Positions 1-8,832 of a DNA stretch of 64,000 bases are shown here, in pieces. The notes under the pieces are model-generated. The model was not told the DNA's origin. It saw nothing but the letters and a program-made list of their open reading frames with translations, and ran no database searches. Source of the stretch: Colwellia sp. MB3u-45 (GTDB lineage: Bacteria > Pseudomonadota > Gammaproteobacteria > Enterobacterales > Alteromonadaceae). The position numbers and the translations under genes are program-made. The stretch spans positions 1 to 64,000 of the forward strand of contig NZ_JACGVC010000046.1 of assembly GCF_014077005.1 (NCBI RefSeq), read 5' to 3'. How positions within the stretch are numbered: position 1 is the first letter of the stretch; each line of letters begins with the position of its first letter.

Positions 1-107
1 ATGAAGATATTGTTAATGAATGTAGTCGAGCCTGGAATATTTTTGTTTCAGATGCATCTAGGGTGATAGATCTTTGCTCTAGAGATTGGATAAAAGTGGG
101 AAGTTAA
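1..107 (+). CDS. C-terminal end of an IS630-type transposase (partial)
   Basis: An open frame runs from the window edge (codon phase from base 3) to a TAA at 105-107, giving 34 residues. They contain AWNIFVSD, then RV, then CSRDWI, which resembles the end of the DDE transposases of the IS630 family, where an AWN block is followed by a final RDW block. Nothing upstream is available, so integrity of the element cannot be judged. No transposon end or target TA duplication is clear in the following 200 bases. The family call rests on memory of the C-terminal pattern in a very short piece. Confidence 0.5.
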   Translation, partial: EDIVNECSRAWNIFVSDASRVIDLCSRDWIKVGS

Positions 108-286
108 TTAATCAAATTGGTATAACAAGTAAGCAGGTAGATGTAAGAAAAAAGCAGCCGTGCATGCAGTTCAGCTCAGCCGTATTAAGCACAATTACCC
201 CCTTAACTAGCTGTAATGGTATTTTTTTTATTAATAACCTGCGATTAAGCCAGAGACAAACGCTTACACTTAGAAACTCTAGACAT

Positions 287-315
287 AAAAAAACCTCGCT
301 AAGCGAGGTTTTTTA
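287..315 (-). terminator. Rho-independent terminator downstream of the Oar-like receptor
   Basis: The stem AACCTCGC/GCGAGGTT has a 3-base loop, with a run of A on the left and a run of T on the right. It can therefore act in both directions. It lies about 25 bases beyond the stop of the minus-strand receptor gene and could also end the transposase remnant. Confidence 0.85.
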
Positions 316-340
316 GTTCATGGATTTGACAGAGCCTTAA

Positions 341-3295
341 TTAAAACTCAGCAGATACGCTTATACGTACATAACGAGGTTGCTGGAAGTTAGTCGGTAA
401 ACCATAAGTTGGATTTGCTTCACCACGGTATCCACCAAATGCACCATCATATGAACTATAACGTTCATTAGTTTCATTTTGTTGCGTTACTTTATCGTTA
501 TTAGTCACATTAAAAATGTCAGCACGGAAAGTGATTTTACTGTCTTCAATGTAGTAATCGTAAGTCGCAGAAAGATCTAATGTCCAAGTGTTTGACGTCC
601 TACCTTCAGAGCCACGAGTTACTAACTGTCCTTCTTTAACAAATGATTCTGCTTGATAAAGTGATGCAAAAGCATCGGTAGGGTGAAAACCGAATGAGTT
701 AAGTGGACGACCCGTAGTGAAGTTCAAGTTTGCGCCTACAGATAAATCTTCTGTAATCGCATAGGCACCATTAATTTTAAGATTGTGACGACGATCATTC
801 GGTAAGTTACCTGTTGCGCCATCAGTTAAGCCTGGTTGGTCAAAGTTAGTGGTTAAACCAGAATCATCTTGGTCGTTATCAGAACGAACAAAACCTTCAT
901 TGTTACCCCAACTGTGAGACCAAGTATAAGTAACGTTTAACAACCATAAATCATCCCACGCTCTATTTAGCGTCAAATCTACCGCTGCATATTGTCGCTT
1001 AGCTTCTGGATAGCCTAACTGGTCAGCAGTAATGGTATAGTCTTTAAGCTCTAAAGGACCGTCGCCATCTGGATCAGTAGTAATAGTGACATCTTCTCCA
1101 GGATTAGTTAACACATAATAATGAAAACCAGAACATAATGTACAAGCACCATCTAAAGAGTCATCAAAACCCTTATCAATAGCAACATCTTCTAGCGAAC
1201 TACCAAGATCACGATAAGTTGCTTTTACGCCGAAGCTCCATGAGTCATTAATAACTTGCTCATATCCTAACATGAATTCATCTTGATACATTGGATCTAA
1301 GTTAGCATTAACTGTTTCTTTAGTATCTTTTAATTGTCCATCGGCAAATGTAGAAATAGCACCACCACTTCCAACCACAAAATTAGGCGTAAAGTCTGCA
1401 TTGATACTTTCCACATCGAACACTTGACGTGTATATAATTCATCACCGGCTAAACGCACGTTAGTGTTAGTAGCTACTGGTAAGAAATAACGGCCATAGT
1501 TGGCATAGACTTTACTTTCGCCATCGCCATTTATATCCCAGCTTAAACCTAGACGTGGTGCCCATTGATTAGCAACATCAACAAACTTATCACCGGCTTT
1601 GTTGTAGTTTTCAAATGACTCATTACGTAAACCAATACGGGCTGTTAAATCGTCAGTAACTTGCCAATTATCTTCTATGTAAAATGCAGCACTTTTCGTT
1701 TCAAAGTCACCTTGGTTTACATAGAATTCTTGTCGAACAGTAGTACAATCAAGTACGTCGTTTGCTAATTCAGCTGTATCACAACCTTGATATCTGTATG
1801 CTACACCGCCAGCACGTTGAGTATCTTCAGTCGCTTCCATTTCTTCATAATCGATACCAAATCTTAACTTGTGATCGTCATGAACATACCAATCGACATC
1901 AAAACGATACGCGGTACGTTTGTCATTTTGTATTGATGGAGTAAATAAACCAAAGCCACCAAATTCTTTACCACTAAAACGTTCATAAATTGCAGGTTTG
2001 TCACCTAATGGGTTTTCACCAGCATTAAGATTACTATAACTAGCTTCGTTAATTGAATATTGCGCGCTTATTTGCAGGTCATCAGTCAATATACCCGTAT
2101 ATTTAAGACCCCAAGTTTTTCCACCACGCTCTTGGATAAAATCACCTAGGTTTCTTGATTTAGTCTTTGTATCGTGACTATATTGACGCTTATTAGTGTC
2201 AAGATCTGAACCGTTGTCCCAACCTGTAAATTCTAAAATGTGCTCGTCTGTTATATACCAATCAATTTTAGCGGCAAATAACGTATCGCTTGCTTCACGC
2301 TCATAAAAGTTTGAAAAAGTAGCATAATCACGATCACGTTTTTCTTGGTTAACTAAACCAAAAAAGAATAGTTTGTCTTGAATTAATGCACCACTTGCCC
2401 ATAAATTGTAATTAGTAGTGCCCGTTTTATCTTCACTATTAACTTCATAATACTCACTGCCAGCTTCTTCAATGTTATCAGCATCGGTACGCTTAACATC
2501 AGGTGAGCTTGCGCGCATTGAACTAGGTTCCCAAAATGCACTTGCACCAAATTTAAATTCGTTTGAACCACTTCTAGTTGTTGCATTGACAACACCACCA
2601 GTTGAACGACCAAACTCGGCAGAGTAACCACCTGTTTTAACTTCAAAAGTTTTATACATTTCAAATGGTAATTCTGAACCACCAAGACCGTTACGGAAGT
2701 TAGTGGTGTTTATACCGTTAATGTAATAAGTGTTTTCACCAACTGATGAACCACCAAAAGAGGCGTTTTTACCGAAGTCTGAATCACCAGAAACTGTACC
2801 TGGTGCTAATAACGCAACAGAAGTTACGTCACGAGCTACTGGTACTTTGGCTAAATATTCTAAATCGACAACTAATTGCGACTCACTTGATGATACATCA
2901 ATAGCTGATATATTAGCTCCTGTAACACTTATACGCTCAACATTACCAGATTCTAAAGTTAAATCTGCGCTTGTACGACCTACAGAGCTAACTTTTAGTT
3001 TATCCTGCTTTACCATCAAGAAGCCGTTTTTTTTAGCTTCCAATGAATAATTACCCGAAGGTAATAATGGGAACTTATAGTTACCTTGGCTATCAGTTGT
3101 TATTGTACGGGTTAAACCCGTATCGATATTAACGATAGTAACCGATACACCTGAAATTGCATTACCTGAATTACTTAAAGATTTACCTACAAGTAATCCG
3201 TCATTTGCCATTGCTGGCATTGCTAAACCTAACGATACTGAAACAGCTACTGCTGTTACCGAACGTTTAAATGTTTTAGAAAAATTATTTCTCAT
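341..3295 (-). CDS. Oar-like TonB-dependent outer-membrane receptor with N-terminal carboxypeptidase-regulatory-like domain
   Basis: A 984-residue outer-membrane protein. It has a signal peptide (about 1-30, ending AMPAMA), then a CarboxypepD_reg-like beta-sandwich (about 33-112) with the GVSVTIVNIDTG and GNYKFPLLPSGNYSL patterns. A TonB-box-like ISVTG lies at 122-126, followed by a plug domain (about 145-250; TYYINGINTTNFRNGLGG, EFGRSTGGVVNATTRSG) and a long beta-barrel ending in phenylalanine (VRISVSAEF), the usual BamA recognition end. This is the Oar/TonB-dependent receptor family, which takes up peptides, oligosaccharides or other large nutrients. The substrate cannot be told from sequence. 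The gene is monocistronic with its own terminator; the upstream region carries inverted repeats. Length and architecture are normal, with no disruption. Confidence 0.9.
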   Translation of the reverse strand: MRNNFSKTFKRSVTAVAVSVSLGLAMPAMANDGLLVGKSLSNSGNAISGVSVTIVNIDTGLTRTITTDSQGNYKFPLLPSGNYSLEAKKNGFLMVKQDKLKVSSVGRTSADLTLESGNVERISVTGANISAIDVSSSESQLVVDLEYLAKVPVARDVTSVALLAPGTVSGDSDFGKNASFGGSSVGENTYYINGINTTNFRNGLGGSELPFEMYKTFEVKTGGYSAEFGRSTGGVVNATTRSGSNEFKFGASAFWEPSSMRASSPDVKRTDADNIEEAGSEYYEVNSEDKTGTTNYNLWASGALIQDKLFFFGLVNQEKRDRDYATFSNFYEREASDTLFAAKIDWYITDEHILEFTGWDNGSDLDTNKRQYSHDTKTKSRNLGDFIQERGGKTWGLKYTGILTDDLQISAQYSINEASYSNLNAGENPLGDKPAIYERFSGKEFGGFGLFTPSIQNDKRTAYRFDVDWYVHDDHKLRFGIDYEEMEATEDTQRAGGVAYRYQGCDTAELANDVLDCTTVRQEFYVNQGDFETKSAAFYIEDNWQVTDDLTARIGLRNESFENYNKAGDKFVDVANQWAPRLGLSWDINGDGESKVYANYGRYFLPVATNTNVRLAGDELYTRQVFDVESINADFTPNFVVGSGGAISTFADGQLKDTKETVNANLDPMYQDEFMLGYEQVINDSWSFGVKATYRDLGSSLEDVAIDKGFDDSLDGACTLCSGFHYYVLTNPGEDVTITTDPDGDGPLELKDYTITADQLGYPEAKRQYAAVDLTLNRAWDDLWLLNVTYTWSHSWGNNEGFVRSDNDQDDSGLTTNFDQPGLTDGATGNLPNDRRHNLKINGAYAITEDLSVGANLNFTTGRPLNSFGFHPTDAFASLYQAESFVKEGQLVTRGSEGRTSNTWTLDLSATYDYYIEDSKITFRADIFNVTNNDKVTQQNETNERYSSYDGAFGGYRGEANPTYGLPTNFQQPRYVRISVSAEF

Positions 3296-3330
3296 GATTG
3301 TGTTTCTCTCCGAGATTTATATTATTTTTA

Positions 3331-3425
3331 TATTGTTGCAACATTGTTTTTGTATTGCTCTTATGCTGTTGCAAATATTTCATATGTTACAATATATGTA
3401 AAAGATGTAACATTTTTTACATCTT
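3331..3425 (-). promoter_or_regulatory. Upstream region of the Oar-like receptor with inverted repeats
   Basis: Within 130 bases of the start codon there is a TGTTGCAACA palindrome (3334-3343), a second TGTTGCAA half (3367-3374), TTAC-N7-GTAA (3387-3401) and a perfect 9-bp inverted repeat AAGATGTAA-N6-TTACATCTT (3402-3425). These are plausible operator or promoter elements for the minus-strand gene. The cognate regulator is unknown and AT-richness raises the chance of fortuitous matches. Confidence 0.4.
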
Positions 3426-3784
3426 CACTTGAATTGAAGATAGATACAACCCTTTTATTTGTATATTGTATGCAGTGTATAAATAAAAAGTATAGTAAAA
3501 ACACATTATTACTATAATACCGATAACAATCACTACATCTTTGCAATATCATTCAAAAAGACAAGTATGCCAAAATATTTTCTTCTGCTTTATATGTATT
3601 ATTTTGTGTCGAAAAATATGACAAGTTTCTCAAGCCACATTTAACGATATTCCCAAGCACTTCGATAGATAACTAAACAGGTTATAGCCGCAGAACCTAG
3701 CTGTAGATTTAACTGATCGCTTGATCATCACCTCAATTTACGAGTAAAGTAGGGGCATATAATAAAAATTAGATAAATAATAAA
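3426..3784. other. Spacer upstream of the Oar-like receptor
   Basis: About 360 AT-rich bases between the divergent receptor gene and the DUF3802-like gene. No convincing reading frame, RNA or mobile element was seen. Confidence 0.5.
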
Positions 3785-4126
3785 ATGGTTACCGATACTG
3801 AAGGTTATATTCATATAATTGAATATTTAACCGCTCATTTAAGCTTATTTGAAAATAGCACCCATAACGTACAGGCCAAAAGCTCGGTGTTAGAGGTAAT
3901 AGAACAAGAAATGAGTGAACAAATTATTACCTTATGTAATCAAAACGATAGCTTAGCCTTCAATCAACGAAATACTATTATTCGAGAAGCCGATGCCATT
4001 GTTTATGACTTACAAGAAATATTGTCCGGTGTAGTTAACAACTCTGTGACAAACGAGCAGTTAGCCTTTATTAAAGAATTTACGATGTTAATTAAAAATT
4101 TATTTGATACTGAAATTCATAGTTAG
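3785..4126 (+). CDS. DUF3802-like small acidic protein
   Basis: A 113-residue acidic, helical, soluble protein without signal peptide or membrane segment. It begins MVTDTEGYIHIIEYL and has a conserved-looking core IIREADAIVYDLQEILSGV followed by FIKEFTMLIKNLFD. This agrees with what I recall of the DUF3802 family of Shewanella/Colwellia-type bacteria; family membership is from memory. The function is unknown. It starts at an ATG and is followed 134 bases later by the SSB-like gene on the same strand. Nothing suggests transfer or decay. Confidence 0.6.
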   Translation: MVTDTEGYIHIIEYLTAHLSLFENSTHNVQAKSSVLEVIEQEMSEQIITLCNQNDSLAFNQRNTIIREADAIVYDLQEILSGVVNNSVTNEQLAFIKEFTMLIKNLFDTEIHS

Positions 4127-4260
4127 CTTATACCTTTACCGTACGGTTGAGCTTTATGAAAAATAGCCATATTACCGTAGCAATTTTTCAGCTATGGGGC
4201 TCAGTAATCAGGCATTATTAACCTGTTAATCACTTATACCCTATAATCACAAGTAGACCT

Positions 4261-4914
4261 ATGTTAGCTGAATTACCCCAAAACCATTTATGTAGCGTAA
4301 CCCTCTTGGGTAACTTGGTAAATAAACCTGAGATTCGTTATCAAGCCAATCCGGTTATTGCTTTTGCTGAATTTACCTTGGCGACGCACAGTCGTTGGTT
4401 TGATAAAACCAGTAATAAATTTAAAGAATGGACTAGCTATCATACGGTGAAAGTTATCGGTGAAATTGTTGAACGTGCGCTTATTCACGCTGATAAAGGT
4501 GACATTATATTAGTGCAAGGCTACTTAATTAATAGTAAAAAAAATAACCGTGAAATTATCCACGCGAGTTATGCACAAACTTTCCCTAAAGGTTACGCAC
4601 AATCTATCAATCAAATTCATTGCAGTGGCAATATTATTTCTGATATTAAAGTCCTGACCACAGAGCACAATAAAACCTTAACCGAAATCATTGTGGAATC
4701 GAAACAACATATATTTTCCACTGTTACTCAACAAAGCCATGTAGTGACAATACAACGCCCAGTATATGTTTGGGGTAAACAGGCACTTTATCTTGCTGAA
4801 CATGGCAAAAGAAATGATCAAATAATAGTTGACGGAAAATTAAGCTATCTGAATAATAAGGACAAAAATCAATTTATCGATGCACAGCAAGCGATTTTAC
4901 TTGCTAAGCACTAA
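4261..4914 (+). CDS. SSB-like protein with two tandem OB-fold domains
   Basis: A 217-residue protein. Residues about 9-112 match a single-stranded-DNA-binding OB fold: VTLLGNLVNKPEIRY, AEFTLAT, WTSYHTVKVIGEIVERA, KGDIILVQGYL. Residues about 117-215 look like a second, more diverged copy: IHCSGNIISDIKVL, VYVWGKQALYLAEH, NDQIIVDGKLSYLNNKDKNQF. Canonical bacterial SSB has one OB fold, a disordered linker and an acidic tip (DDDIPF-type). Here the linker and tip are absent and the chain ends AILLAKH. It probably binds ssDNA but is unlikely to recruit the usual SSB partner proteins, so it is a paralogue, not the housekeeping Ssb. PriB-like or plasmid SSB-like roles are possible. It lies 45 bases upstream of the beta-propeller gene. 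Confidence 0.75.
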   Translation: MLAELPQNHLCSVTLLGNLVNKPEIRYQANPVIAFAEFTLATHSRWFDKTSNKFKEWTSYHTVKVIGEIVERALIHADKGDIILVQGYLINSKKNNREIIHASYAQTFPKGYAQSINQIHCSGNIISDIKVLTTEHNKTLTEIIVESKQHIFSTVTQQSHVVTIQRPVYVWGKQALYLAEHGKRNDQIIVDGKLSYLNNKDKNQFIDAQQAILLAKH

Positions 4915-4959
4915 ACGCATGGACTGCTTATTAGTAATTTATATGGAATTCAATACTTT

Positions 4960-7086
4960 ATGGACAAAAATAACGGGTTTAAACATTTTAAGCGGTATTT
5001 TATTTGCACCTTGGTCGCCGTTTTCAGTCAAGTGGTACACGCCATAGCGCCAATCGCCAATGATTTGGAATTATCGGCGATCGCTAACTTGAGTAAAGTG
5101 GCATTAAAAAATGACCAATGGCTTAGTGTATTACCTGTTATAGGGGATAAAAATCAATATTTTATAGCCACTAAAGCGGGGAAAATTTATCAATTAAATA
5201 ATAACGAAATAGCTCAATCCGCTTTTTTTGATTTAAAATTAGCCTTAGAAAATCCCAGCATTATCGCACTAACGGCGATTACCTTAGATCCAAATTTCTC
5301 CTATCGTGACCGTGATGGCTACCACACTTTTTACACTGCCCATACCGAAGCCAGCCAAAAGAGCAGGTCAAAGTTAAGCCCCAAAAACACAAACATTAAC
5401 GTCCCTTTCGACGCGGTTATCATGCGCTGGCAAATATCGAGTGTACGAAACACTATGCCTAAACTGACTCAACAACATGAAATTATGCGTATTGCCATTG
5501 CTGGGCAGCAAGAAAATATTCAGCAATTAAGTTTTAACCCTTATCTTGCCCCTTGGCACAATGATTTTGGTTTACTTTTTATTGCCCTTGCGCGCAGTGA
5601 TACTTTGAAAAATGAAGCGCTTTACGATGGCGCAATACTGCGTATCAAACCAGGAACACAGGGGTTAAATAGCTATACCATTCCTGCCGATAACCCTTTT
5701 ACAAACATCGCTGATATTCACAATGAAATTGTTTTTATCGCGGGACAAAAAACGGAACATTTTGACTGGATAAAAAATAGTGCGCCTAGCTTACTGGTAC
5801 AATTTAACCAACCCGATGCTAATGTGCTCATCACAGCGAACATTGGTGATGACTGGCGAAAAGCTATCCCACAAGCACAGATAAAAAAACACTTACCCGC
5901 AGTAAGTACTCAACGTAAAACTTTACTTTATCATGGAAGAGAACAAGAAAATTTCCGGGGTAAGGCCTTGCACTTAAGCGAAATAGAAAACAATTGGCAA
6001 TTGCAAACCATAGTATTACCTTCAATTTTGAGTAGCGACGATAAAAGTCAAGATATCAACCATAAACTCATCAAACCAAATGCAAACGAACCAGCTAAAT
6101 TTAGTTTACATCAAAGCCACAATGGCGAGCTATTGTTGCTTGAACATAACCAACAGCGCTTATACACCATTAAAGTGCCTGAAATCGTCAGCAGTAAAAC
6201 AGCTATCACGGATAATGCATTAAGCACTTCGAATAACAAGAGTGCGTTTGCTTTGATGTTTTTATTAAGCTTTATTGTCGCTGGCTATTTTTGGTATTCT
6301 AAAAAAAACACCTTTAAAAAACAAAGTGCTTTGCATGAACAATGGGCCAAATTTGAGCTTGATAAGACAAAAAAATCACTATCTCTGTATAAACGCCACG
6401 CCAAAACGGCTGAACTAAGCCTTAACCTATCAACAATAACTCGCAGTGAAGTATTATTGAACGATGAGGTTATTTCAACCATCAGTGCTAATTCAACACC
6501 CACCTTCTCAAATGATCTGGAAGATCAAGTACTGACTGCTTTTGCGAAAGAGCATAGATTTAAAATGGTTAATGAAAAACAGAGAAGCATTCAATTATGC
6601 TTAACCGATGATCAGCAAAACCGTTATCTAATTTGCCTGTATTTTCGGGTTGATGATACGCGTCATACCAAACTTAAATATAATAAAGTTATCGACACTG
6701 TTATCGACTGGCAATGGCTATTTGCTCAACATATCAACCCAGATAAAACCCCTACACGAACTATTAAAGTTAAGGTTCCCCGTAAAAAGCCCGCTAATAG
6801 TGTGGCGACACAGTCAACTTCTGCACAAAAGTTACGCGCCGAAATATTAGAAGATGATTCAACACCAGCAAAGCACAGTCTGGATATTTCGCTCGATAGC
6901 TCAGCTGAAGATAACCTTATAATGAATACAAACGCGCAAAATAGCGAAGCAGAGGCAAGCAATATTGACACTAAGCTAGTGTTTGCTTTAGACAAACTAG
7001 TGATGATGAAAAAACAAGGCTATTTAAATGAGCGTGAGTTTACTATCGCCAAAACAAAAATTTTAAAAAATTTAACCAACAACTAA
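4960..7086 (+). CDS. Membrane-anchored beta-propeller (sorbosone/glucose dehydrogenase-like) protein with C-terminal SHOCT domain
   Basis: A 708-residue protein. The N-terminus has a hydrophobic export segment (about 13-30). Residues about 40-415 resemble the PQQ-dependent soluble glucose/sorbosone dehydrogenase beta-propeller fold: YFIATKAGKIYQL, ITLDPNFSYRDRDGYHTFYTAHTE, FNPYLAPWHNDFGLLFIALARSD, YDGAILRIKPG. A transmembrane helix (about 430-446, ALMFLLSFIVAGYFW) is followed by a charged cytoplasmic part and a SHOCT motif at the end (ALDKLVMMKKQGYLNEREF, then K and IL). The propeller would face the periplasm and SHOCT the cytoplasm. Catalytic competence is uncertain because I could not confirm the calcium and PQQ ligands. 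It may be cotranscribed with the SSB-like gene. Confidence 0.65.
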   Translation: MDKNNGFKHFKRYFICTLVAVFSQVVHAIAPIANDLELSAIANLSKVALKNDQWLSVLPVIGDKNQYFIATKAGKIYQLNNNEIAQSAFFDLKLALENPSIIALTAITLDPNFSYRDRDGYHTFYTAHTEASQKSRSKLSPKNTNINVPFDAVIMRWQISSVRNTMPKLTQQHEIMRIAIAGQQENIQQLSFNPYLAPWHNDFGLLFIALARSDTLKNEALYDGAILRIKPGTQGLNSYTIPADNPFTNIADIHNEIVFIAGQKTEHFDWIKNSAPSLLVQFNQPDANVLITANIGDDWRKAIPQAQIKKHLPAVSTQRKTLLYHGREQENFRGKALHLSEIENNWQLQTIVLPSILSSDDKSQDINHKLIKPNANEPAKFSLHQSHNGELLLLEHNQQRLYTIKVPEIVSSKTAITDNALSTSNNKSAFALMFLLSFIVAGYFWYSKKNTFKKQSALHEQWAKFELDKTKKSLSLYKRHAKTAELSLNLSTITRSEVLLNDEVISTISANSTPTFSNDLEDQVLTAFAKEHRFKMVNEKQRSIQLCLTDDQQNRYLICLYFRVDDTRHTKLKYNKVIDTVIDWQWLFAQHINPDKTPTRTIKVKVPRKKPANSVATQSTSAQKLRAEILEDDSTPAKHSLDISLDSSAEDNLIMNTNAQNSEAEASNIDTKLVFALDKLVMMKKQGYLNEREFTIAKTKILKNLTNN

Positions 7087-7110
7087 TACCGAATACCGAA
7101 TACCGAATAC
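7085..7110. repeat. Tandem 7-bp repeat (AATACCG)
   Basis: Three full copies and one partial copy of AATACCG begin within the stop codon of the beta-propeller gene. This is a short slippage-type repeat. Confidence 0.85.
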
Positions 7111-7463
7111 TTAATACAATACCAGTGATTTCAACCATAGGTTAACTCGTTAACAGCGCTTGTATTTACTAAGAAAGCAGCGCAAAATGCGGCCAATTTT
7201 TCGTATTGGCTTGCTTTATGCCAACCTTGTCGCAACAATTTTTCCTGTTAGTATTCATACTTTTTGAAAATGAGTGCCTACGACTACGGCAGTATTATCA
7301 TCAGTCGCGTGACTAATGTTTATCATGGCGCTAGCTTTCGTGTTGATATCGAGCAATAACCGCTACTTATTGGTAAAAATAAAACACAAAGTTGCCGCCG
7401 CTGATCTTAAGGGCAAACTTTTACTACCATGGGTTTAATATTTAACTAAGGCAAGGCAATCAA
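7111..7463. other. Spacer before the TVP38-like gene
   Basis: About 350 bases. Only very short frames (under 30 codons) occur. No clear promoter, terminator or RNA was seen beyond the repeat at its left edge. Confidence 0.5.
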
Positions 7464-8129
7464 TTGTTTAAAACAAAGTCAGCATTAAGGTTAAGCCTGT
7501 TCGCCAGCATAATATCATTACTTTTGGCGCTTACCTTAGCGATGCTATTACTCGGTGACTATGGCATGAGTATGCAAAGTTATTTGCATACTTTCATTCC
7601 ATCCACCTTATTCGGTGGCTTAATATTTACCTTGCTTTTTACCCCCGCAATGGCGCTTGGCTTGCCTCGCCAAGTTGCGGCGTTGAGTGCCGGCTATTTA
7701 TTCAGTGCTGGCTATGGCATGGTCTTAGCAACACTAGCGGCCGTTTTGGGCTGCTTGATAACCCTGATACTAGCGCGCAAATTATTTGCTAAAAGAGTGC
7801 AAGATTATTACCCTGGGCAACTAGCGAAAGTTAGCCATTTCTTTAGTCAAAACACTTTTTTAAAAGCCCTGACTATCCGCCTTTTACCGGCTGGGTCAAA
7901 CTTTCTCACTAACGTTCTGGCAGGTACCGCAGGTTCGCCAATAAAGCCTTATGTCTTAGGCTCAGCACTCGGCTTTATGCCGCAAATGACTATATTTTCA
8001 TTAATGGGCGCTGGCTTACAAGTCAATGGACAACAGCAACTGATGATCAGCATTGTCTTACTGGTCATTGCCCTAGTACTGAGTAGCTACTTGTATCGAA
8101 AAACTCGACACAAGTTAACTTTGAGTTAG
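7464..8129 (+). CDS. TVP38/TMEM64 (VTT-domain) family inner-membrane protein
   Basis: A 221-residue inner-membrane protein with about five hydrophobic segments. The central region (about 50-170) carries the VTT/SNARE-associated pattern of the DedA/TVP38 superfamily: MALGLPRQVAALSAGYLFSA, then LARKLFAKRV and LTIRLLPAGSNFLTNVLAG with GFMPQMTIFSLMGAGL. The family is linked to membrane lipid scrambling and homeostasis; the specific role here is unknown. The start is taken at TTG 7464 because the next in-frame ATG removes the first membrane helix and a purine-rich AAGGCAAGG lies just upstream. It stands alone with long spacers on both sides. Confidence 0.8.
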   Translation: MFKTKSALRLSLFASIISLLLALTLAMLLLGDYGMSMQSYLHTFIPSTLFGGLIFTLLFTPAMALGLPRQVAALSAGYLFSAGYGMVLATLAAVLGCLITLILARKLFAKRVQDYYPGQLAKVSHFFSQNTFLKALTIRLLPAGSNFLTNVLAGTAGSPIKPYVLGSALGFMPQMTIFSLMGAGLQVNGQQQLMISIVLLVIALVLSSYLYRKTRHKLTLS

Positions 8130-8146
8130 TTAATTTGGTAAATTAA

Positions 8147-8170
8147 GTGGGTAGATTGAGTGGGTAGATT
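8147..8170. repeat. Tandem 13-bp duplication (GTGGGTAGATTGA)
   Basis: Two adjacent copies, the second diverging in its last bases, just after the TVP38-like gene. Confidence 0.75.
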
Positions 8171-8832
8171 CGGCTAAAGCCTGAAAATTGCCACAAGTGA
8201 CTCAATATTTAGTAACTTATGAGCGTTTTTATTAAGTGTTCCACCGCTGATTTGATAATGAAAAATGTAACTGTACTCAGTTAAGCCGAGTACTTTTCCA
8301 TTATTTGTATGCCGCTAAGTTTGTTTTAGCTTACCTGACTGGCACTTTAAATTTACTTAGACTTTGATTTCAGCTCAGCAGCAGGGAACATTGTTTAGGG
8401 TTATTGCATTATTATACTGAGCATAATACACTGACATTGTACTGTTGAATTTACCGTCTCCCCTTTTAATTCAAGGCTATCAAGGCCATTCCTAAAACAG
8501 TAAAAACAAGGAAAAGTATTTGTCGATACTTTTTGGTAGTAGTAACACAATATTGATTTTCATAGCGCATACGCAATTGTCAGCGCTATTCATCCGATGA
8601 GATACACTTGCATAGCGTGTTACAGATACTCAGTACCCGTATTAACTTTACCAAGGTTTGTTATCCGTTTGTCGACTGGCTAAGTTCAAAGTCAACAATA
8701 GCATAACAAAATTGGAGCGACAGGTAGCTAGGCTACTAGGCAAATCCAACGTTTAATGAGCAACGAAAGTGACAACGCCACTTTTATACACACTACTATC
8801 TATACAACTCATAATTATAAGAAACCAACTTT
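8171..8832. other. Long spacer upstream of the MshQ-like gene
   Basis: About 660 bases without a credible frame. A 6-bp inverted repeat GTACTC-N9-GAGTAC (8273-8293) followed by TTTT could be a weak terminator for the preceding gene. The rest is AT-rich and probably holds the promoter of the long downstream gene, but I cannot place a -10/-35 pair with confidence. Confidence 0.4.

Noticed and set aside
86-316. 76-codon plus-strand frame running into the terminator
   Set aside because: No ribosome-binding site, no family pattern, and its end is the inverted repeat of a terminator.
2383-2685. 100-codon frame antiparallel/offset within the Oar-like gene
   Set aside because: Out-of-frame reading of a clear receptor gene; repetitive Val/Leu composition.
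3361-3552. 63-codon minus-strand frame upstream of the Oar-like gene
   Set aside because: Overlaps the inverted repeats of the promoter region and has no start signal.
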